Positions 40,063-50,999 of a stretch of DNA of 64,000 nt are shown one piece after another. The stretch is from positions 62,001 through 126,000 of the forward strand of contig NZ_AULH01000015.1 in NCBI RefSeq assembly GCF_000425185.1, in the 5' to 3' direction. How positions within the stretch are numbered: the stretch's first letter is position 1; each line of letters begins with the position of its first letter. The notes beneath the pieces are model-generated. The model had not been told where the DNA came from. It did no database searches and was given only the letters and a program-made list of their open reading frames with translations. Source of the DNA: Pleomorphomonas koreensis DSM 23070. GTDB taxonomy: Bacteria; Pseudomonadota; Alphaproteobacteria; Rhizobiales; Pleomorphomonadaceae. Both the position numbers and the translations under genes were made by a program.

Positions 40063-40326
40063 AAGCGGCCGCTCCGTTAAACTCTTCCTTAACCATACCA
40101 TAGGATGACAGGACAGGGACGCCGGTGCCTGTGGCGCCAAAACGCGTCCCGGCGGCAGAGGGGCGAAATCCCTCGGTTTTCCTGACCGTCAAGTCCCGTT
40201 TTCGCCAAATTTGGGCGGCATGTGGAGCCCTGGGGATACCCGGAACGCCGCCACAGCCCGCCCCGGCCGAAGCGGGCTCGCGCCAGGAAAAACGTCGCCC
40301 CATCCTGAGGACAACGGAATACGCCC

Positions 40327-41040
40327 ATGAATGCGGTCGAACTGACCCAGAACGCGCTTGCAGCTCCGGCCGTCGAGGTGTCCGTCTGGGCGCTGTTCTG
40401 GCAGGCGAGCTTCGTCGTCAAGGCGGTGATGCTCGGCCTGCTCGCGGCGTCCATATGGTGCTGGGCGATCATCGTCGACAAGATCATCGCCTACAATCGT
40501 GCTCGCCGGTCGATGGACCGCTTCGAGAAGGTGTTCTGGTCCGGCCAGTCGCTGGAGGAGCTGTACCGTTCGCTGACCGCCCGCTCCAACGAGGGGCTCG
40601 CCGCCATCTTCGTCGCCGCCATGCGCGAATGGAAGCGCAGCCACGAGGCCGGCCGCGTCTCCTTCCAGGGCATCACCGACCGCATCGGCAAGGTGATCGA
40701 CGTCACCATCTCCCGCGAGATGGAGCGCCTTGAGGCCCGCCTGATCTTCCTCGCCACCGTCGGCTCGGCCGGCCCGTTCATCGGCCTGTTCGGCACCGTC
40801 TGGGGCATCATGAGTTCGTTCCAGGCGATCGCCACCTCCAAGAACACCTCGCTCGTCGTGGTGGCGCCGGCCATCTCGGAAGCGCTGCTCGCCACCGCCA
40901 TGGGTCTCGCCGCCGCCATTCCGGCGGTGCTCGCCTACAACAAACTCTCCGCCGATGCCGCCAAGCTCGGCTCGCGCATGGATGGCTTCGCCGACGAGTT
41001 CGCCGCCATCCTGTCGCGCCAGATCGACGACAGGAGCTGA
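40327..41040 (+). CDS. tolQ: Tol-Pal proton channel subunit TolQ
   Basis: 237 residues, three membrane helices: around 15-45, then two in the second half ([21 protein letters not shown] and [21 protein letters not shown]). The MotA/TolQ/ExbB segment with GLFGTVWGI lines the proton path. With TolR it energises TolA for outer-membrane constriction at division. A 264-base region before it has no gene; the ATG is preceded by GGACAACGGAATACGCCC with only a weak ribosome site. Confidence 0.96.
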   Translation: MNAVELTQNALAAPAVEVSVWALFWQASFVVKAVMLGLLAASIWCWAIIVDKIIAYNRARRSMDRFEKVFWSGQSLEELYRSLTARSNEGLAAIFVAAMREWKRSHEAGRVSFQGITDRIGKVIDVTISREMERLEARLIFLATVGSAGPFIGLFGTVWGIMSSFQAIATSKNTSLVVVAPAISEALLATAMGLAAAIPAVLAYNKLSADAAKLGSRMDGFADEFAAILSRQIDDRS

Positions 41041-41043
41041 GCC

Positions 41044-41514
41044 ATGGGCATGGGTGTCGCAGGAGGAGCCTCGCAGGGCAGCCGGCGCCGCCGGCGGCGC
41101 CACGCCAGCGGCGTGATGAGCGAGATCAACGTGACGCCGATGGTCGACGTCATGCTGGTGCTGCTCATTATCTTCATGGTGGCGGCGCCGCTGATGACCG
41201 TCGGCGTGCCGATCGACCTGCCGCAGACCGCCGCCAAGCCGATGGAAGGCCAGACCGACCCGATCAACATCTCGGTCGACGCCACCGGCAAGGTGTTCAT
41301 CCAGGACAGCGAAATCACCCTCGAAGAACTGGTGCCCAAGCTGATGGCCGTCGCCAAGAACGGCGTCGAGGACCGCATCTACGTGCGCGGCGACAAGTCC
41401 GCCGACTACGGCACGGTGATGCGCGTCATGGCCCGCATCTCGGCCGCCGGCTTCAAGAAGATCGGTCTCATCACGCAAGAGGAACAGGGGACGGCCGCGG
41501 CGCCGTCCGGCTGA
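41044..41514 (+). CDS. tolR: Tol-Pal proton channel subunit TolR
   Basis: 156 residues, one membrane helix near residues 33-52. The conserved aspartate lies in [18 protein letters not shown], where it takes part in proton translocation. Periplasmic ExbD/TolR domain follows. It begins three bases after tolQ. Confidence 0.96.
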   Translation: MGMGVAGGASQGSRRRRRRHASGVMSEINVTPMVDVMLVLLIIFMVAAPLMTVGVPIDLPQTAAKPMEGQTDPINISVDATGKVFIQDSEITLEELVPKLMAVAKNGVEDRIYVRGDKSADYGTVMRVMARISAAGFKKIGLITQEEQGTAAAPSG

Positions 41515-41517
41515 TAC

Positions 41518-42561
41518 ATGCGCATAGGTCTCACGACATCCGTCATCGGTCACGTCCTGCTGTTCGCCTGGGGATTCGCGTCCTTTTCCGGCGCGAAGCC
41601 GTTCGACACCCAGCCGATCGACGCGTTGCCGGTCGATCTCGTGCCGATCGCCGATGTCTCGAAGATCGCCGAGGGCACCAAGACCGCGCCAAAATCCGAT
41701 AACGCTTCGCAGGCCAAGGTGAAGACACCGGCGCCGCGCCCCGAATCGCAGCGGGCCGGCGCCGCCAAGGTCGACCAGGCGGCGCCAATCACCGAGAAGG
41801 CCACCGACGCCGCCGCCGCCAAGTCGGCCGAACCGCCGCCGCCGCCGCCCAAGGCTGCGCCGCCGCCGAAGCCGGTGGAGACGCCGCCGCCGGTGGAAAA
41901 GCCGGCCGAGACCAAGGTCGCCACGGCCGAGGAAGCGCCCAAGGCCGACACCGGCGAGATCGCCGAGAAGATCAAGGAAGCCGACAAGCCGAAGCCGGTG
42001 CCGCCCAAGCTGCCGCCGGTGAAGCCGAAGCCGCCGGCGCCGACGCCGGCCGAGACCGCCGACGACGCGCCGGACAAGCCCGACGCCAAACCGGCCAAGG
42101 AAAAGCCCAGGCAGACGCAGAAGGACTCCAAGAGCGAGACCTTCGACCCCAACGAAATGGCCGCCCTGCTCAACAAGGTCGATCCGTCGGGCGGCGGCGG
42201 CAAGGCATCCGACAAGGACGCCTCGCTCGGCTCGGAAAACCGCACTGGCCCGGTGGCCGAGATGAGCCAGAGCGAGCTTGACGCGCTGACCGCGGCAGTG
42301 ACCGCCTGCTTCAATCCGCCGGTCGGCGCCGACGGCGTCGACCAGATGGTGGTGCCGCTGCGCGTCACCTTCACCGTTGACGGCGACCTCGCCGGGCCGC
42401 CGGAGATCCGGTCGGTCCCGGCCGGCCCGGCCGGTCAGGCGGTGGCCGAGGCGGCCGTACGCGCCGTCCAGCGCTGCGCGCCCTACCCCTTCCTGCCCAA
42501 GGACAAATTCGACAGCTGGCAGGTCGTGAACATGAATTTCACCCCGCCGTCGTCCTACTGA
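41518..42561 (+). CDS. tolA: Tol-Pal energy-transducing protein TolA
   Basis: 347 residues. An N-terminal membrane anchor is followed by a long Pro/Ala/Lys/Glu-rich periplasm-spanning region (about 60-230) and a small C-terminal domain with [10 protein letters not shown] and a TonB-like end. Sequence identity to E. coli TolA would be low, so the call rests on architecture and place between tolR and tolB. It connects inner-membrane TolQR with TolB-Pal at the outer membrane. Confidence 0.9.
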   Translation: MRIGLTTSVIGHVLLFAWGFASFSGAKPFDTQPIDALPVDLVPIADVSKIAEGTKTAPKSDNASQAKVKTPAPRPESQRAGAAKVDQAAPITEKATDAAAAKSAEPPPPPPKAAPPPKPVETPPPVEKPAETKVATAEEAPKADTGEIAEKIKEADKPKPVPPKLPPVKPKPPAPTPAETADDAPDKPDAKPAKEKPRQTQKDSKSETFDPNEMAALLNKVDPSGGGGKASDKDASLGSENRTGPVAEMSQSELDALTAAVTACFNPPVGADGVDQMVVPLRVTFTVDGDLAGPPEIRSVPAGPAGQAVAEAAVRAVQRCAPYPFLPKDKFDSWQVVNMNFTPPSSY

Positions 42562-42644
42562 CCGCGGCGAACGACGAGTCGAACCGGACTGCCGCATCGC
42601 CCGATCGGGGCAGGTCCGGACCATCCGTTTGGGAGCACCTCAGG

Positions 42645-43961
42645 ATGCGAAAACTGTTCCGCAATCTCCTCGCCGCCCTGGCGACCGTCGCCGCCCTCGC
42701 CGCGGCGGCGCCGTCGAGCGCCGAGATCACCATCAACATCAACGGCGGCAACATCCAGCCGCTGCCGATCGCCATCCCCAACTTCGTGGGCGGCGCCGAC
42801 ACCGCCGCCGTCGGCCAGCAGATGGCCGGGGTGATCGCCGCCGACCTGCAGCGCTCCGGCCTGTTCCAGGTGCTGAACCAGGCGTCCTACGTCGACCGCA
42901 TCACCGACCCCAACGCGGTGCCGAACTTCCAGAACTGGCGGGCGATCAACGCCCAGGCCCTCGTCTCGGGCGGCATCGTCCGCGCCGCCGACGGCCGGCT
43001 GCAGGCCGACTTCCGCCTGTGGGACGTCTTTGGCGGCACCCAGCTCACCGGCCAGCAGTATTTCACCACGCCGGAGAACTGGCGCCGCATCGCCCACATC
43101 ATCGCCGACGCCATCTATGAGCGGCTGACCGGCGAGAAGGGCTATTTCGACACCCGCATCGTCTTCGTCGACGAGAGTGGCCCCAAGGGCAACCGCGTCA
43201 AGCGCCTCGCCCTGATGGACCAGGACGGCGCCAACGTCCGCTTCCTCACCAACGGCCGCGACCTGGTGCTGACGCCGCGCTTCTCGCCGACCTCCCAGCA
43301 GGTCACCTACATGTCGTTCGGCGCCGCCGAGCCGCGCGTCTACCTCCTCAACATCGAGAGCGGCCAGCGCTCGCTGGTCGGCAACTTCCCCAACATGACC
43401 TTCTCGCCGCGCTTCTCGCCCGACGGCAACTCGGTGGTGATGAGCCTCGAACAGGACGGCAACGCCAACATCTACGCCATGCCGATCGGCGGCGCGCCGG
43501 TGCGGCTGACCAACACGGCGGCGATCGACACCTCGCCCTCCTATTCGCCCGACGGCTCGCGCATCGTCTTCGAGAGCGACCGCGGCGGCAACCAGCAGCT
43601 CTACGTGATGAGCGCCGGCGGCGGTGGCGCCACCCGCATCTCCTTCGGCAACGGCCGCTATTCGACGCCGGTCTGGAGCCCGCGCGGCGACCTGATCGCC
43701 TTCACCCGCCAGTCGGGCAGCGGCTTCGCCATCGGCGTGATGAAGCCGGACGGCTCGGGCGAGCGCATCCTCACCGAGGGCTTCCACAACGAAGGCCCGA
43801 CCTGGGCGCCCAACGGCCGCGTCATCATGTTCTTCCGCGACGCCGGCGGCCCCAACGGCGGCCCGCAGCTGTGGTCGGTCGACCTCACCGGCCGCAACGA
43901 GCAGCGCATCCCCACGCCGAACTTTGCCTCCGACCCGGCCTGGTCGCCGCTTCTGAAGTGA
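42645..43961 (+). CDS. tolB: Tol-Pal periplasmic beta-propeller TolB
   Basis: 438 residues with a signal peptide ending near AAAPSSA-E. An N-terminal alpha/beta domain precedes a six-bladed propeller recognisable from repeated [13 protein letters not shown]-type units ([23 protein letters not shown]). It binds Pal and TolA in the periplasm. GGGAG lies before the ATG. Confidence 0.97.
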   Translation: MRKLFRNLLAALATVAALAAAAPSSAEITININGGNIQPLPIAIPNFVGGADTAAVGQQMAGVIAADLQRSGLFQVLNQASYVDRITDPNAVPNFQNWRAINAQALVSGGIVRAADGRLQADFRLWDVFGGTQLTGQQYFTTPENWRRIAHIIADAIYERLTGEKGYFDTRIVFVDESGPKGNRVKRLALMDQDGANVRFLTNGRDLVLTPRFSPTSQQVTYMSFGAAEPRVYLLNIESGQRSLVGNFPNMTFSPRFSPDGNSVVMSLEQDGNANIYAMPIGGAPVRLTNTAAIDTSPSYSPDGSRIVFESDRGGNQQLYVMSAGGGGATRISFGNGRYSTPVWSPRGDLIAFTRQSGSGFAIGVMKPDGSGERILTEGFHNEGPTWAPNGRVIMFFRDAGGPNGGPQLWSVDLTGRNEQRIPTPNFASDPAWSPLLK

Positions 43962-43970
43962 CGAGATCGC

Positions 43971-43994
43971 CGCGCCGGATGCCAGTCCGGCGCG
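43971..43994 (+). terminator. Hairpin between tolB and pal
   Basis: CGCGCCGGA (43971-43979) pairs with TCCGGCGCG (43986-43994), followed by CGTTTA. Could separate tolB from the usually more abundant pal message. Confidence 0.6.
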
Positions 43995-44129
43995 CGTTTA
44001 CCATCGAAAAGCCGGAAATTCGAGATTTCATCCTTCGTTAACCACGTCTTTGAACGCCAGCTTAACCAAAGCCGTTTACCAAGACTCTCGAAACATCCGG
44101 TCAGAACGTATTCGAGGATTACCGGGATC

Positions 44130-44636
44130 ATGACGACAGCCACCAGACTTTTCAGCCGCCGAAGCGCGCTTGCCCTCGGCCTTGCCCTTCTCGCAGCAGC
44201 CTGCGCCAAGAGCCCGAGCGAACTCGACGGCCAGCTGGCCGGCGGGGCCGGCGGCGCCGGCGCCGCCACGCCCGGCAGCGCCCAGGACTTCGTGGTCAAC
44301 GTCGGCGACCGCGTGTTCTTCGACACCGACAGCACCTCGCTCAACGCCGAGGCCCAGAGCGTTCTCGGCCGGCAGGCCCAGTGGCTGGCGCTCTACCCGC
44401 GCTACACCGTCACCGTCGAGGGCCACGCCGACGAGCGCGGCACGCGCGAATACAACCTCGCTCTCGGCGCCCGCCGTGCCAAGGCCGCCCAGGACTTCCT
44501 GGTGGCCCGCGGCGTCACCAGCACGCGCATCAGGACGATCTCCTACGGCAAGGAGCGCCCGGTCGCCCTCTGCGATCAGGACAGCTGCTGGGCGCAGAAC
44601 CGCCGCGCCGTCACCGTGCTGAACACCGGCGGCTGA
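44130..44636 (+). CDS. pal: Peptidoglycan-associated lipoprotein Pal
   Basis: 168 residues. Lipobox LAAAC with lipidated Cys25, a Gly/Ala-rich linker, then an OmpA-like peptidoglycan-binding domain (VFFDTDSTSLN, GHADERGTREYNLALGARRA). It anchors the outer membrane to peptidoglycan and is the target of TolB/TolA. The 168 bases before it include AT-rich sequence around 44030-44090 that may hold its own promoter. Confidence 0.97.
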   Translation: MTTATRLFSRRSALALGLALLAAACAKSPSELDGQLAGGAGGAGAATPGSAQDFVVNVGDRVFFDTDSTSLNAEAQSVLGRQAQWLALYPRYTVTVEGHADERGTREYNLALGARRAKAAQDFLVARGVTSTRIRTISYGKERPVALCDQDSCWAQNRRAVTVLNTGG

Positions 44637-44723
44637 CCTCCGCCCGCAGGAGCCATTGCGGACGCAGAACCGGCTTCCACTCTTGCCGGACTTGCTCCAG
44701 GCCGCCCACCCCAGGCGCGATCA

Positions 44724-44756
44724 TCCCGACCTTCCCGCGCGGAAGGCCGGGATTTT
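44724..44756 (+). terminator. Rho-independent terminator after pal
   Basis: Arms 44724-44735 (TCCCGACCTTCC) and 44741-44752 (GGAAGGCCGGGA) pair with one mismatch, followed by TTTT. Confidence 0.85.
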
Positions 44757-44923
44757 CGCGTCATGGCCGCAATACCGCCGAAGTCCGGGGCTTTATGTCG
44801 GGAAACGACCGGACCGCCGGCGGCCATTCTCCGGGTTGCACCGACGGCGGCATCATGGTCCTGTCCGTCACGACGGCGTCCACCGGACGGACGCCGCGAC
44901 AATCGCCTGGGGTACCCGCGCCA

Positions 44924-46039
44924 ATGAGCCGCCTCTTCCGTCCGCCATCCCGTTTCCACCGCGCCGCGCTGGCCGCCACGCTTGGCGCCGCCCTTGTCGC
45001 CGCCGCGCCGGCCTCGGCCGGCTTCTTCGGCTCCGATCCGACGCCGCCCGCCGCCATCCCCGGCCAGGCCGACGCCGCCCAGCAGGCCGTCCGCATGGAC
45101 GACATGCAGCAGCAGATGCGCGTCCTCAACGGCCGCCTCGACGAGCTGACCCATCAGATCGAGCAGTTGCAGAACCTCCTGAAGCGCGCCCAGGAGGACA
45201 ACGAGTTCCGCCTGAAGGCGCTCGAAGGCGGCAAGGCGCCGCAGAAGCGCTCCGAGGCCGCACCGGCCGCCACTGCGCCGCCCACCGCCGCCACGGTCGC
45301 GACCGAGGCGCCGATGGATCAGGTCGGCGACGGCGGGCCGCTGCCGGCCGGCTTCGCCATCGACGCGCCCGGCGCGGTGGCCACCACGCCGCCGGCCGGC
45401 GGCGTCGGCGCGCCGCCTGCCCCGCTGGGCACGCTGCCGGGCAGCATGGCCGAGGCCGCTCCGCCGTCGGCCAGCGCCGTCGGCGGGCCGCTCGACCTGT
45501 CGGCGATCGCCCGTGGCGAGTTCATCCCGGCCGATACCGCCATCGCCACCTCCGGCGGCCTGGCCGCCGCCGCCAGTCAGGATCTCGCCGTCGGCGCGCC
45601 GCCGGCCGTGGTGCCGGCGCCCGAGCAGATGGCCGCCATCGCGCCGGCCACCGTCGATCCCGGCGCCGACTACGACCGCGCCTATTCCTCGATCGTCGGC
45701 GGCGACTATGCCGCCGCCGAGGCCGGCTTCAAGAAGTTCCTGACCGACTTCCCCGGCGATCCGCGCGCCGCCGACGCCCAGTACTGGCTCGGCGAGAGCT
45801 ATTATTCGCGCCATCAGTACCGCGACGCCGCCACCTCCTACCTCGCCACCTACAAGAACCATCCGACCAGCCAGAAGGCGCCCGACAGCCTGTTCAAGCT
45901 CGGCCTGTCGCTGGAGGGCCTTGGCGAAGCCACCGCCGCCTGCGCCACCTATGGCGAGCTGAGCAAGAAGTTCCCCAAGGCGCCGGCCGGCCTGGTGTCG
46001 CGCGTCGCCACGCAGAAGCAGAAGCTCGGCTGCAGCTGA
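44924..46039 (+). CDS. cpoB: Cell division coordinator CpoB (YbgF)
   Basis: 371 residues. Signal peptide ending at ASAGFF; a coiled coil for trimerisation at about 45-100 (MDDMQQQMRVLNGRLDELTH and on); a Pro/Ala-rich linker of about 130 residues; and C-terminal TPRs (YDRAYSSIVGGDYAAAEAGF, DAQYWLGESYYSR). CpoB links the Tol machine with peptidoglycan synthesis at the septum. ATG 44924 is chosen as the first start giving a signal peptide; the ribosome site is weak. Confidence 0.93.
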   Translation: MSRLFRPPSRFHRAALAATLGAALVAAAPASAGFFGSDPTPPAAIPGQADAAQQAVRMDDMQQQMRVLNGRLDELTHQIEQLQNLLKRAQEDNEFRLKALEGGKAPQKRSEAAPAATAPPTAATVATEAPMDQVGDGGPLPAGFAIDAPGAVATTPPAGGVGAPPAPLGTLPGSMAEAAPPSASAVGGPLDLSAIARGEFIPADTAIATSGGLAAAASQDLAVGAPPAVVPAPEQMAAIAPATVDPGADYDRAYSSIVGGDYAAAEAGFKKFLTDFPGDPRAADAQYWLGESYYSRHQYRDAATSYLATYKNHPTSQKAPDSLFKLGLSLEGLGEATAACATYGELSKKFPKAPAGLVSRVATQKQKLGCS

Positions 46040-46040
46040 C

Positions 46041-47348
46041 ATGCTTGACCCCGCCTCGGGCATCGCCTTCCCCGAGTTGTCGCCGGCCAAGCTCGCCGCC
46101 CGCTTCTCGCCGCTCGCCGGCCTCGCCCGCCTCGGCGTCGCCGTATCGGGCGGCCCCGATTCCACCGCCCTGCTCATTCTCCTCGACCGCTGGCGGCGCG
46201 AGGGCGCTGTCCCCCCGGCCCTCGTCGTGCTCACCGTCGACCACGGTCTCCGGCCGGAAGCCGCTCGGGAGGCCGACGCCGTCGTCGCCCTCGCCACCCG
46301 CCTCGGCCATGCCGCCGAGAAACTGATCTGGCGCCATGCCGGCCCGCCGCCCGTCAGCGGCATCCAGGCCGAGGCGCGCGCCGCCCGCTATCGCCTGCTC
46401 TGCGAGGCGGCCCGCCGCCACCGGCTCGACGCCGTGCTCCTTGCCCACACCCGCGACGACCAGGCCGAGACGCTGCTGATGCATCTGGCGCGCGGCTCCG
46501 GCGTCGCCGGCCTCGCCGCCATGCCGGCCGAGCGGACGTTTGACGGCGTGCGCTTCCTGCGGCCGCTGCTCGACGTCGCCAAGGCCGACCTCGTCGCCCT
46601 GCTCGATGCCGCCGGCATCGCTTACGTCACCGATCCCTCCAACGCCGCCGACCGCTACGCCCGCGTCCGCGTCCGCAAGGCGATGCCGGCGCTGGCCGGC
46701 CTCGGCCTCACCGCCGACCGCCTCGCCGGCACCGCCCGCCGCATGGCCCGTGCCGAGGCGGCGCTCGCCGCCGCCACCGACGATCTCCTCGCCCGCTCTG
46801 CCGTCGATCACGCCGGCGTCTGGTCGGTGGACGCGGGCGTGCTGGCCGCCGCCCCGGACGAGATCGCCCTCCGCCTGATCGTCCGGCTGATCCGCGCCAT
46901 CCGCCCGTCCGAGCATCCGCCGCGCGCCGAGGCGCCCGAGACCTGGCACGCCGCCTTCCGGGCCGGCGCTGCGCCGCGCCGCGCCACCATGGCCGGCGTG
47001 GTGCTGCATCTCCGGAGCGATCGCCTGTGGCTCTATGCCGAGGCCGGCCGCCGCGGCTTGCCGGAAACGCCGGTCGACGGCGACGGCATCCACCTCTGGG
47101 ATGGCCGGCTCGGCGTCTCCATCGCCGGCTCGAATGGACGACGCCTGATCATCGGTCCCGGCGGCGGCGACCCCGGCGGCATGCCGGCCGCCGCCGCCGC
47201 CAGCCTGCCGGCGGTTCGCGCCGCGGACGGCGCCGATCTGCCGGCCGGGCTGACGATCGATATCCGGCCGATCGGTCCGGAATCCGTCGGACAGGACGAG
47301 GATTACCTACCCATGGCTTGGCAAGGCGGCGCCGACAACCTATCTTAA
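46041..47348 (+). CDS. tilS: tRNA(Ile)-lysidine synthase TilS
   Basis: 435 residues. The PP-loop ATP motif SGGPDST is near residue 37, with the N-type ATP pyrophosphatase core up to about 220 (VLLAHTRDDQAET), then a shorter, diverged C-terminal part. It converts C34 of the CAU-anticodon isoleucine tRNA to lysidine so that AUA is read. It begins one base after the cpoB stop and precedes ftsH, a common alphaproteobacterial order. Confidence 0.95.
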   Translation: MLDPASGIAFPELSPAKLAARFSPLAGLARLGVAVSGGPDSTALLILLDRWRREGAVPPALVVLTVDHGLRPEAAREADAVVALATRLGHAAEKLIWRHAGPPPVSGIQAEARAARYRLLCEAARRHRLDAVLLAHTRDDQAETLLMHLARGSGVAGLAAMPAERTFDGVRFLRPLLDVAKADLVALLDAAGIAYVTDPSNAADRYARVRVRKAMPALAGLGLTADRLAGTARRMARAEAALAAATDDLLARSAVDHAGVWSVDAGVLAAAPDEIALRLIVRLIRAIRPSEHPPRAEAPETWHAAFRAGAAPRRATMAGVVLHLRSDRLWLYAEAGRRGLPETPVDGDGIHLWDGRLGVSIAGSNGRRLIIGPGGGDPGGMPAAAAASLPAVRAADGADLPAGLTIDIRPIGPESVGQDEDYLPMAWQGGADNLS

Positions 47349-47431
47349 CCCGACATGGGCCATGATGGCGCCGGGCCGAGCCCGGTCTCCCGGCACCTCC
47401 CGCATCCCGCGATGCGCCGCAAAGGTCGACG

Positions 47432-49354
47432 ATGAACGCTAATTTCCGAAATTTCGCCCTCTGGGTCATCATTCTCCTGCTGCTGGTCGCGCTGTTCCAG
47501 CTGTTCCAGGGCTCGGACACCCGCCAGCCCGGCAACGATGTGGCCTTCTCCGACTTCCTGAAGAACGTCGACCAGGGGTCCGTGCGCGACGTGACCATCG
47601 TCAACCAGACGATCACCGGTCACATGCAGAACGGCGCCACCTTCCAGACTTACGCGCCCTACAACGCCGACTATATCAGCGACCTGACCAAGGCCGGCGT
47701 CACCATCGTCGCCCGGCCGCCCACCGAGAGCATCTCGCTGATCGGCATGCTGCTCAACTGGCTGCCGATGCTGATCCTGCTCGGCCTCTGGATCTTCTTC
47801 ATGCGCCAGATGCAGGGCGGCGCCGGCGGCAAGGCCATGGGCTTCGGCAAGTCCAAGGCCAAGCTGTTGACCGAGGCGCACGGCCGCGTCACCTTCGACG
47901 ATGTCGCCGGCATCGACGAGGCCAAGGAGGACCTGCAGGAGGTCGTCGAGTTCCTGCGCGACCCGCAGAAGTTCCAGCGGCTCGGCGGCCGCATCCCGCG
48001 CGGCGTGCTGCTGGTCGGCCCGCCCGGCACCGGTAAGACGCTGACCGCCCGCGCCGTGGCCGGCGAGGCCAACGTGCCCTTCTTCACCATCTCCGGCTCG
48101 GATTTCGTCGAGATGTTCGTCGGCGTCGGCGCCAGCCGCGTCCGCGACATGTTCGAGCAGGCCAAGAAGAACGCCCCCTGCATCATCTTCATCGACGAGA
48201 TCGACGCGGTCGGCCGCCATCGCGGCGCCGGCCTCGGCGGCGGCAACGACGAGCGCGAGCAGACGCTGAACCAGCTCCTCGTCGAGATGGACGGCTTCGA
48301 GCAGAACGAAGGCGTCATCATCATCGCCGCCACCAACCGTCCCGACGTGCTCGACCCGGCCCTGTTGCGTCCCGGCCGCTTCGACCGCCAGATCACCGTG
48401 CCGAACCCCGACGTCAACGGCCGCGAGAAGATCCTGAAGGTGCATGTGCGCAAGGTGCCGATGGCGCCCGACGTCGACCTGAAGGTGCTGGCGCGCGGCA
48501 CGCCGGGCTTCTCCGGCGCCGATCTGATGAACCTCGTCAACGAGGCCGCCCTCCTGGCCGCCCGCCGCAACAAGCGCATCGTGACGATGGGCGAGTTCGA
48601 GGACGCGAAGGACAAGGTGATGATGGGCGCCGAGCGCAAGTCGCTGGCCATGACGCCGGAGGAGAAGCGCAACACCGCCTATCACGAGGCCGGCCACGCC
48701 ATCATCGCGCTGGTGCTCGACAAGACCATCGACCCCATCCACAAGGCGACCATCATCCCGCGCGGCCGGTCGCTGGGCATGGTGATGACACTGCCCGAGA
48801 GCGACCGCTACAACTGGACCTACGAGAAGGCGGTCGCCCGCCTGACCATGCTGTTCGGCGGCCGCGAGGCGGAGATCCAGACCTTCGGCCCGGAGAAGGT
48901 CACCACCGGCGCCGCCGGCGACATCCAAATGGCCACCAGCCTCGCCCGCTCGATGGTGATGGAATGGGGCATGAGCGAGAAGCTCGGCCGCGTCCGCTAC
49001 CGCCCCAACGAGCAGGAGGTGTTCCTCGGCCACTCGGTCAGCCAGTCGACCAACATGGCCGACGAGACCGCCAAGCTGATCGACGAGGAGGTCCGCCGCT
49101 ATATCGAGGAGGGCGAACAGAACGCCCGCCGCATCATCACCGACAACCACGACAAGTTCGTCGCCATCGCCGAGGCGCTGCTGGAGTTCGAGACGCTGAC
49201 CGGCGAGGAGCTGCGCGGCATCATGGACGGCCGGCCGCCGGTGCGCGACGCCTTCGACGACACGACGCCGCCGCGTGGGTCGGCGGTGCCCGCCACCAAG
49301 CCGCGCCCCAAGGGCGAGGAGCCCGACGGCGCCGCGCCGCAGCCGTCGACCTGA
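47432..49354 (+). CDS. ftsH: ATP-dependent membrane zinc protease FtsH
   Basis: 640 residues. Two membrane helices (about 8-26 and 105-125) flank a short periplasmic domain; the AAA+ module has Walker A GPPGTGKT near 195, Walker B IIFIDEID and the SRH arginine region; the protease has HEAGH at 418-422. It degrades unneeded membrane proteins and sigma-32 (rpoH lies at 60992) in other bacteria. A strong terminator follows. Confidence 0.98.
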   Translation: MNANFRNFALWVIILLLLVALFQLFQGSDTRQPGNDVAFSDFLKNVDQGSVRDVTIVNQTITGHMQNGATFQTYAPYNADYISDLTKAGVTIVARPPTESISLIGMLLNWLPMLILLGLWIFFMRQMQGGAGGKAMGFGKSKAKLLTEAHGRVTFDDVAGIDEAKEDLQEVVEFLRDPQKFQRLGGRIPRGVLLVGPPGTGKTLTARAVAGEANVPFFTISGSDFVEMFVGVGASRVRDMFEQAKKNAPCIIFIDEIDAVGRHRGAGLGGGNDEREQTLNQLLVEMDGFEQNEGVIIIAATNRPDVLDPALLRPGRFDRQITVPNPDVNGREKILKVHVRKVPMAPDVDLKVLARGTPGFSGADLMNLVNEAALLAARRNKRIVTMGEFEDAKDKVMMGAERKSLAMTPEEKRNTAYHEAGHAIIALVLDKTIDPIHKATIIPRGRSLGMVMTLPESDRYNWTYEKAVARLTMLFGGREAEIQTFGPEKVTTGAAGDIQMATSLARSMVMEWGMSEKLGRVRYRPNEQEVFLGHSVSQSTNMADETAKLIDEEVRRYIEEGEQNARRIITDNHDKFVAIAEALLEFETLTGEELRGIMDGRPPVRDAFDDTTPPRGSAVPATKPRPKGEEPDGAAPQPST

Positions 49355-49380
49355 GCGGCCGACGATCGCCATCGACAAGG

Positions 49381-49409
49381 ACGCCGGGAAGCCGTTTCCC
49401 GGCGTTTTT
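49381..49409 (+). terminator. Terminator after ftsH
   Basis: ACGCCGGGAA (49381-49390) pairs with TTCCCGGCGT (49396-49405), followed by TTTTC. Confidence 0.9.
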
Positions 49410-49422
49410 CATTGGCGGGCCG

Positions 49423-49806
49423 TCAGTTCCCTCCGGCGATCCTGCCGATCAGATCGATCCGCCCGCAGCTACCGGTGGCCGGGACGATCTCCAGGCGCTC
49501 GCCGACCTCGAAGCGGTCGCGCGGCGTGCCGATCTCGAAGGCGTGACGGCAGGCATGGGTTCGGCCGTCGCGGTCGGTCCGCTCGAAGCGGAGGTCGGCC
49601 ATCGTCACCGTCTTCGGCCCGTCCCGGTCATGGCGCTGTTCCTCCCACACCGCTTCGATGCGGGCGACGGCATGATCGAAAGATCTGAGCCGCCAGAAAT
49701 AGAGCCCACCCAATCCAAGCCAGAACAGCAGGCCGCCGAACAGCAGCACGATATTCAGCGTCCGGAGCTGCCGCCTCACCCTGTCGTCAAGCTCCCGTCG
49801 CCTCAT
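49423..49806 (-). CDS. Small single-pass membrane protein, DUF3592-like
   Basis: 127 residues. A basic N-terminus, one membrane helix (LNIVLLFGGLLFWLGLGGLYF, about 18-38), then a beta-rich soluble part (VTMADLRFERTDRDG, FEVGERLEIVPA) that resembles DUF3592 proteins. Function unknown. AGGAGA four bases before the ATG supports it. Convergent with ftsH and downstream of the TPR lipoprotein gene on the same strand. Confidence 0.7.
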   Translation of the reverse strand: MRRRELDDRVRRQLRTLNIVLLFGGLLFWLGLGGLYFWRLRSFDHAVARIEAVWEEQRHDRDGPKTVTMADLRFERTDRDGRTHACRHAFEIGTPRDRFEVGERLEIVPATGSCGRIDLIGRIAGGN

Positions 49807-49911
49807 GAAATCTCCTGCCGGCGCCGGCGTCCGCCGGCCCGCCCTTGCGCCAAACGGCAATCTGCACCCATGCGCGGCCTGGCGAAAGCGTCGGCCGTCG
49901 GGAAAGGCAAA

Positions 49912-49937
49912 ACGGCCGCCGGTGCTCCGGCGGCCGT
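49912..49937 (-). terminator. Terminator of the TPR lipoprotein gene
   Basis: ACGGCCGCCGG (49912-49922) pairs perfectly with CCGGCGGCCGT (49927-49937). On the minus strand the stem runs into TTTTGCC. Confidence 0.85.
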
Positions 49938-49967
49938 CTGCAATCTCTCGCCGGAAAGGCGGGGGCC

Positions 49968-50807
49968 TTATCCCTGGGGGGTGCTGAGCGCCTGGCGCGC
50001 CGGCCCGTAGCCCGGCTTCAGCACCAGCGCCCGGTTGATCGAATCGCGGCCGGTCTGCGCGTCGCCGGTGCGGATCTGGGCGATGCCGAGGTTGGTCCAG
50101 AATTCGGCCGACTGCTTGTTGCGGTTGACCGCCGCCGCGAAGTCCTGCAACGCGTCCTTCAGCTTGCCGACCTGCATGCGGCTGAGGCCGCGGGCGTTGT
50201 AGGGCTCGGCGGCATTGGCGTCGAGCGCGATGGCGGCGTCGAGGTCGGCGATGGCGCGGATGTGGTTGCCCTGGCTCTGGTAGATCAGCGCCCTGTTGTA
50301 ATAGGCCTTGGCGTCGGAGGTGTTCAGCGTCACCGCCTGGTCGAAGTCGGCCATGGCGAAATCGAGCTGGCCGGACTGGCGGTAGAGGATGCCGCGGCCG
50401 AGATAGGCCGGCTGGTAGCCGCCGTTGAGGCTGATCGCCTGATTGTAGTCGGCGAGCGCCGCCTGAGCCTGATTGAGCTGGCGGTAGATCAGGGCGCGGT
50501 TGTTGTAGGCCTGATAGAAGCCGGGATTGAGCTGGATCGCCATGGTGAAGTCGGCGAGTGCCGACTGGAACTGCCCGGCCTGACCGTAGGCGGAGCCGCG
50601 CACGTTGTAGTTCATCGCGTTCTGGGGATCGCGCTGGATGGCGGCGGTGAGCGAACCGATGTTGGCGGTGGAGCCGGCATTGGGATCGACCACCCAAGTC
50701 GTCGCCTCACGCCCCGAATCCGAAGTGGTGCAGGCGGCAGCCAGGAGACCGAGGGCGAGCGCGCCGGCAAAACCCCGAAGACGCGAAGAGTTCGCATGAA
50801 ACCGCAT
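49968..50807 (-). CDS. Tetratricopeptide-repeat lipoprotein (NlpI-like)
   Basis: 279 residues. Signal with lipobox LLAAAC (Cys near residue 25). Six or so TPR units follow (FQSALADFTMAIQLNPGFYQ, AQAALADYNQAISLNGGYQ, LDFAMADFDQAVTLNTSDAK). The start is the ATG at 50807, the only one that places the signal peptide at the N-terminus; a longer frame to 50975 is not credible. Outer-membrane adaptor roles, as for NlpI, are possible. Confidence 0.88.
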   Translation of the reverse strand: MRFHANSSRLRGFAGALALGLLAAACTTSDSGREATTWVVDPNAGSTANIGSLTAAIQRDPQNAMNYNVRGSAYGQAGQFQSALADFTMAIQLNPGFYQAYNNRALIYRQLNQAQAALADYNQAISLNGGYQPAYLGRGILYRQSGQLDFAMADFDQAVTLNTSDAKAYYNRALIYQSQGNHIRAIADLDAAIALDANAAEPYNARGLSRMQVGKLKDALQDFAAAVNRNKQSAEFWTNLGIAQIRTGDAQTGRDSINRALVLKPGYGPARQALSTPQG

Positions 50808-50933
50808 CAATCCATCCCTTTCAGGCAAGGCCGCCGGCCCGGCGGGTTCGGCCTTCGGGCGGCGCCCCGATCGGCGCCGTTCGCCGGTCCGGACGGAAAA
50901 GGCCTCGCCGCCCGCCACCGGCATAACAAAAGA

Positions 50934-50956
50934 GACGGTCGACTCGCGTGACCGTC
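50934..50956 (-). terminator. Terminator of rpsU
   Basis: GACGGTC (50934-50940) pairs with GACCGTC (50950-50956); on the minus strand the stem is followed by TCTCTTTTGTT. Confidence 0.75.
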
Positions 50957-50999
50957 CCTCGACTTCGACAAACAACTGCGGGCGACGGTGCCCGGGGTA

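Noticed and set aside
47345-49378. 677-codon minus-strand open frame opposite ftsH
   Set aside because: Antisense shadow of ftsH with repetitive Val/Ala/Asp/His text and no recognisable domain.
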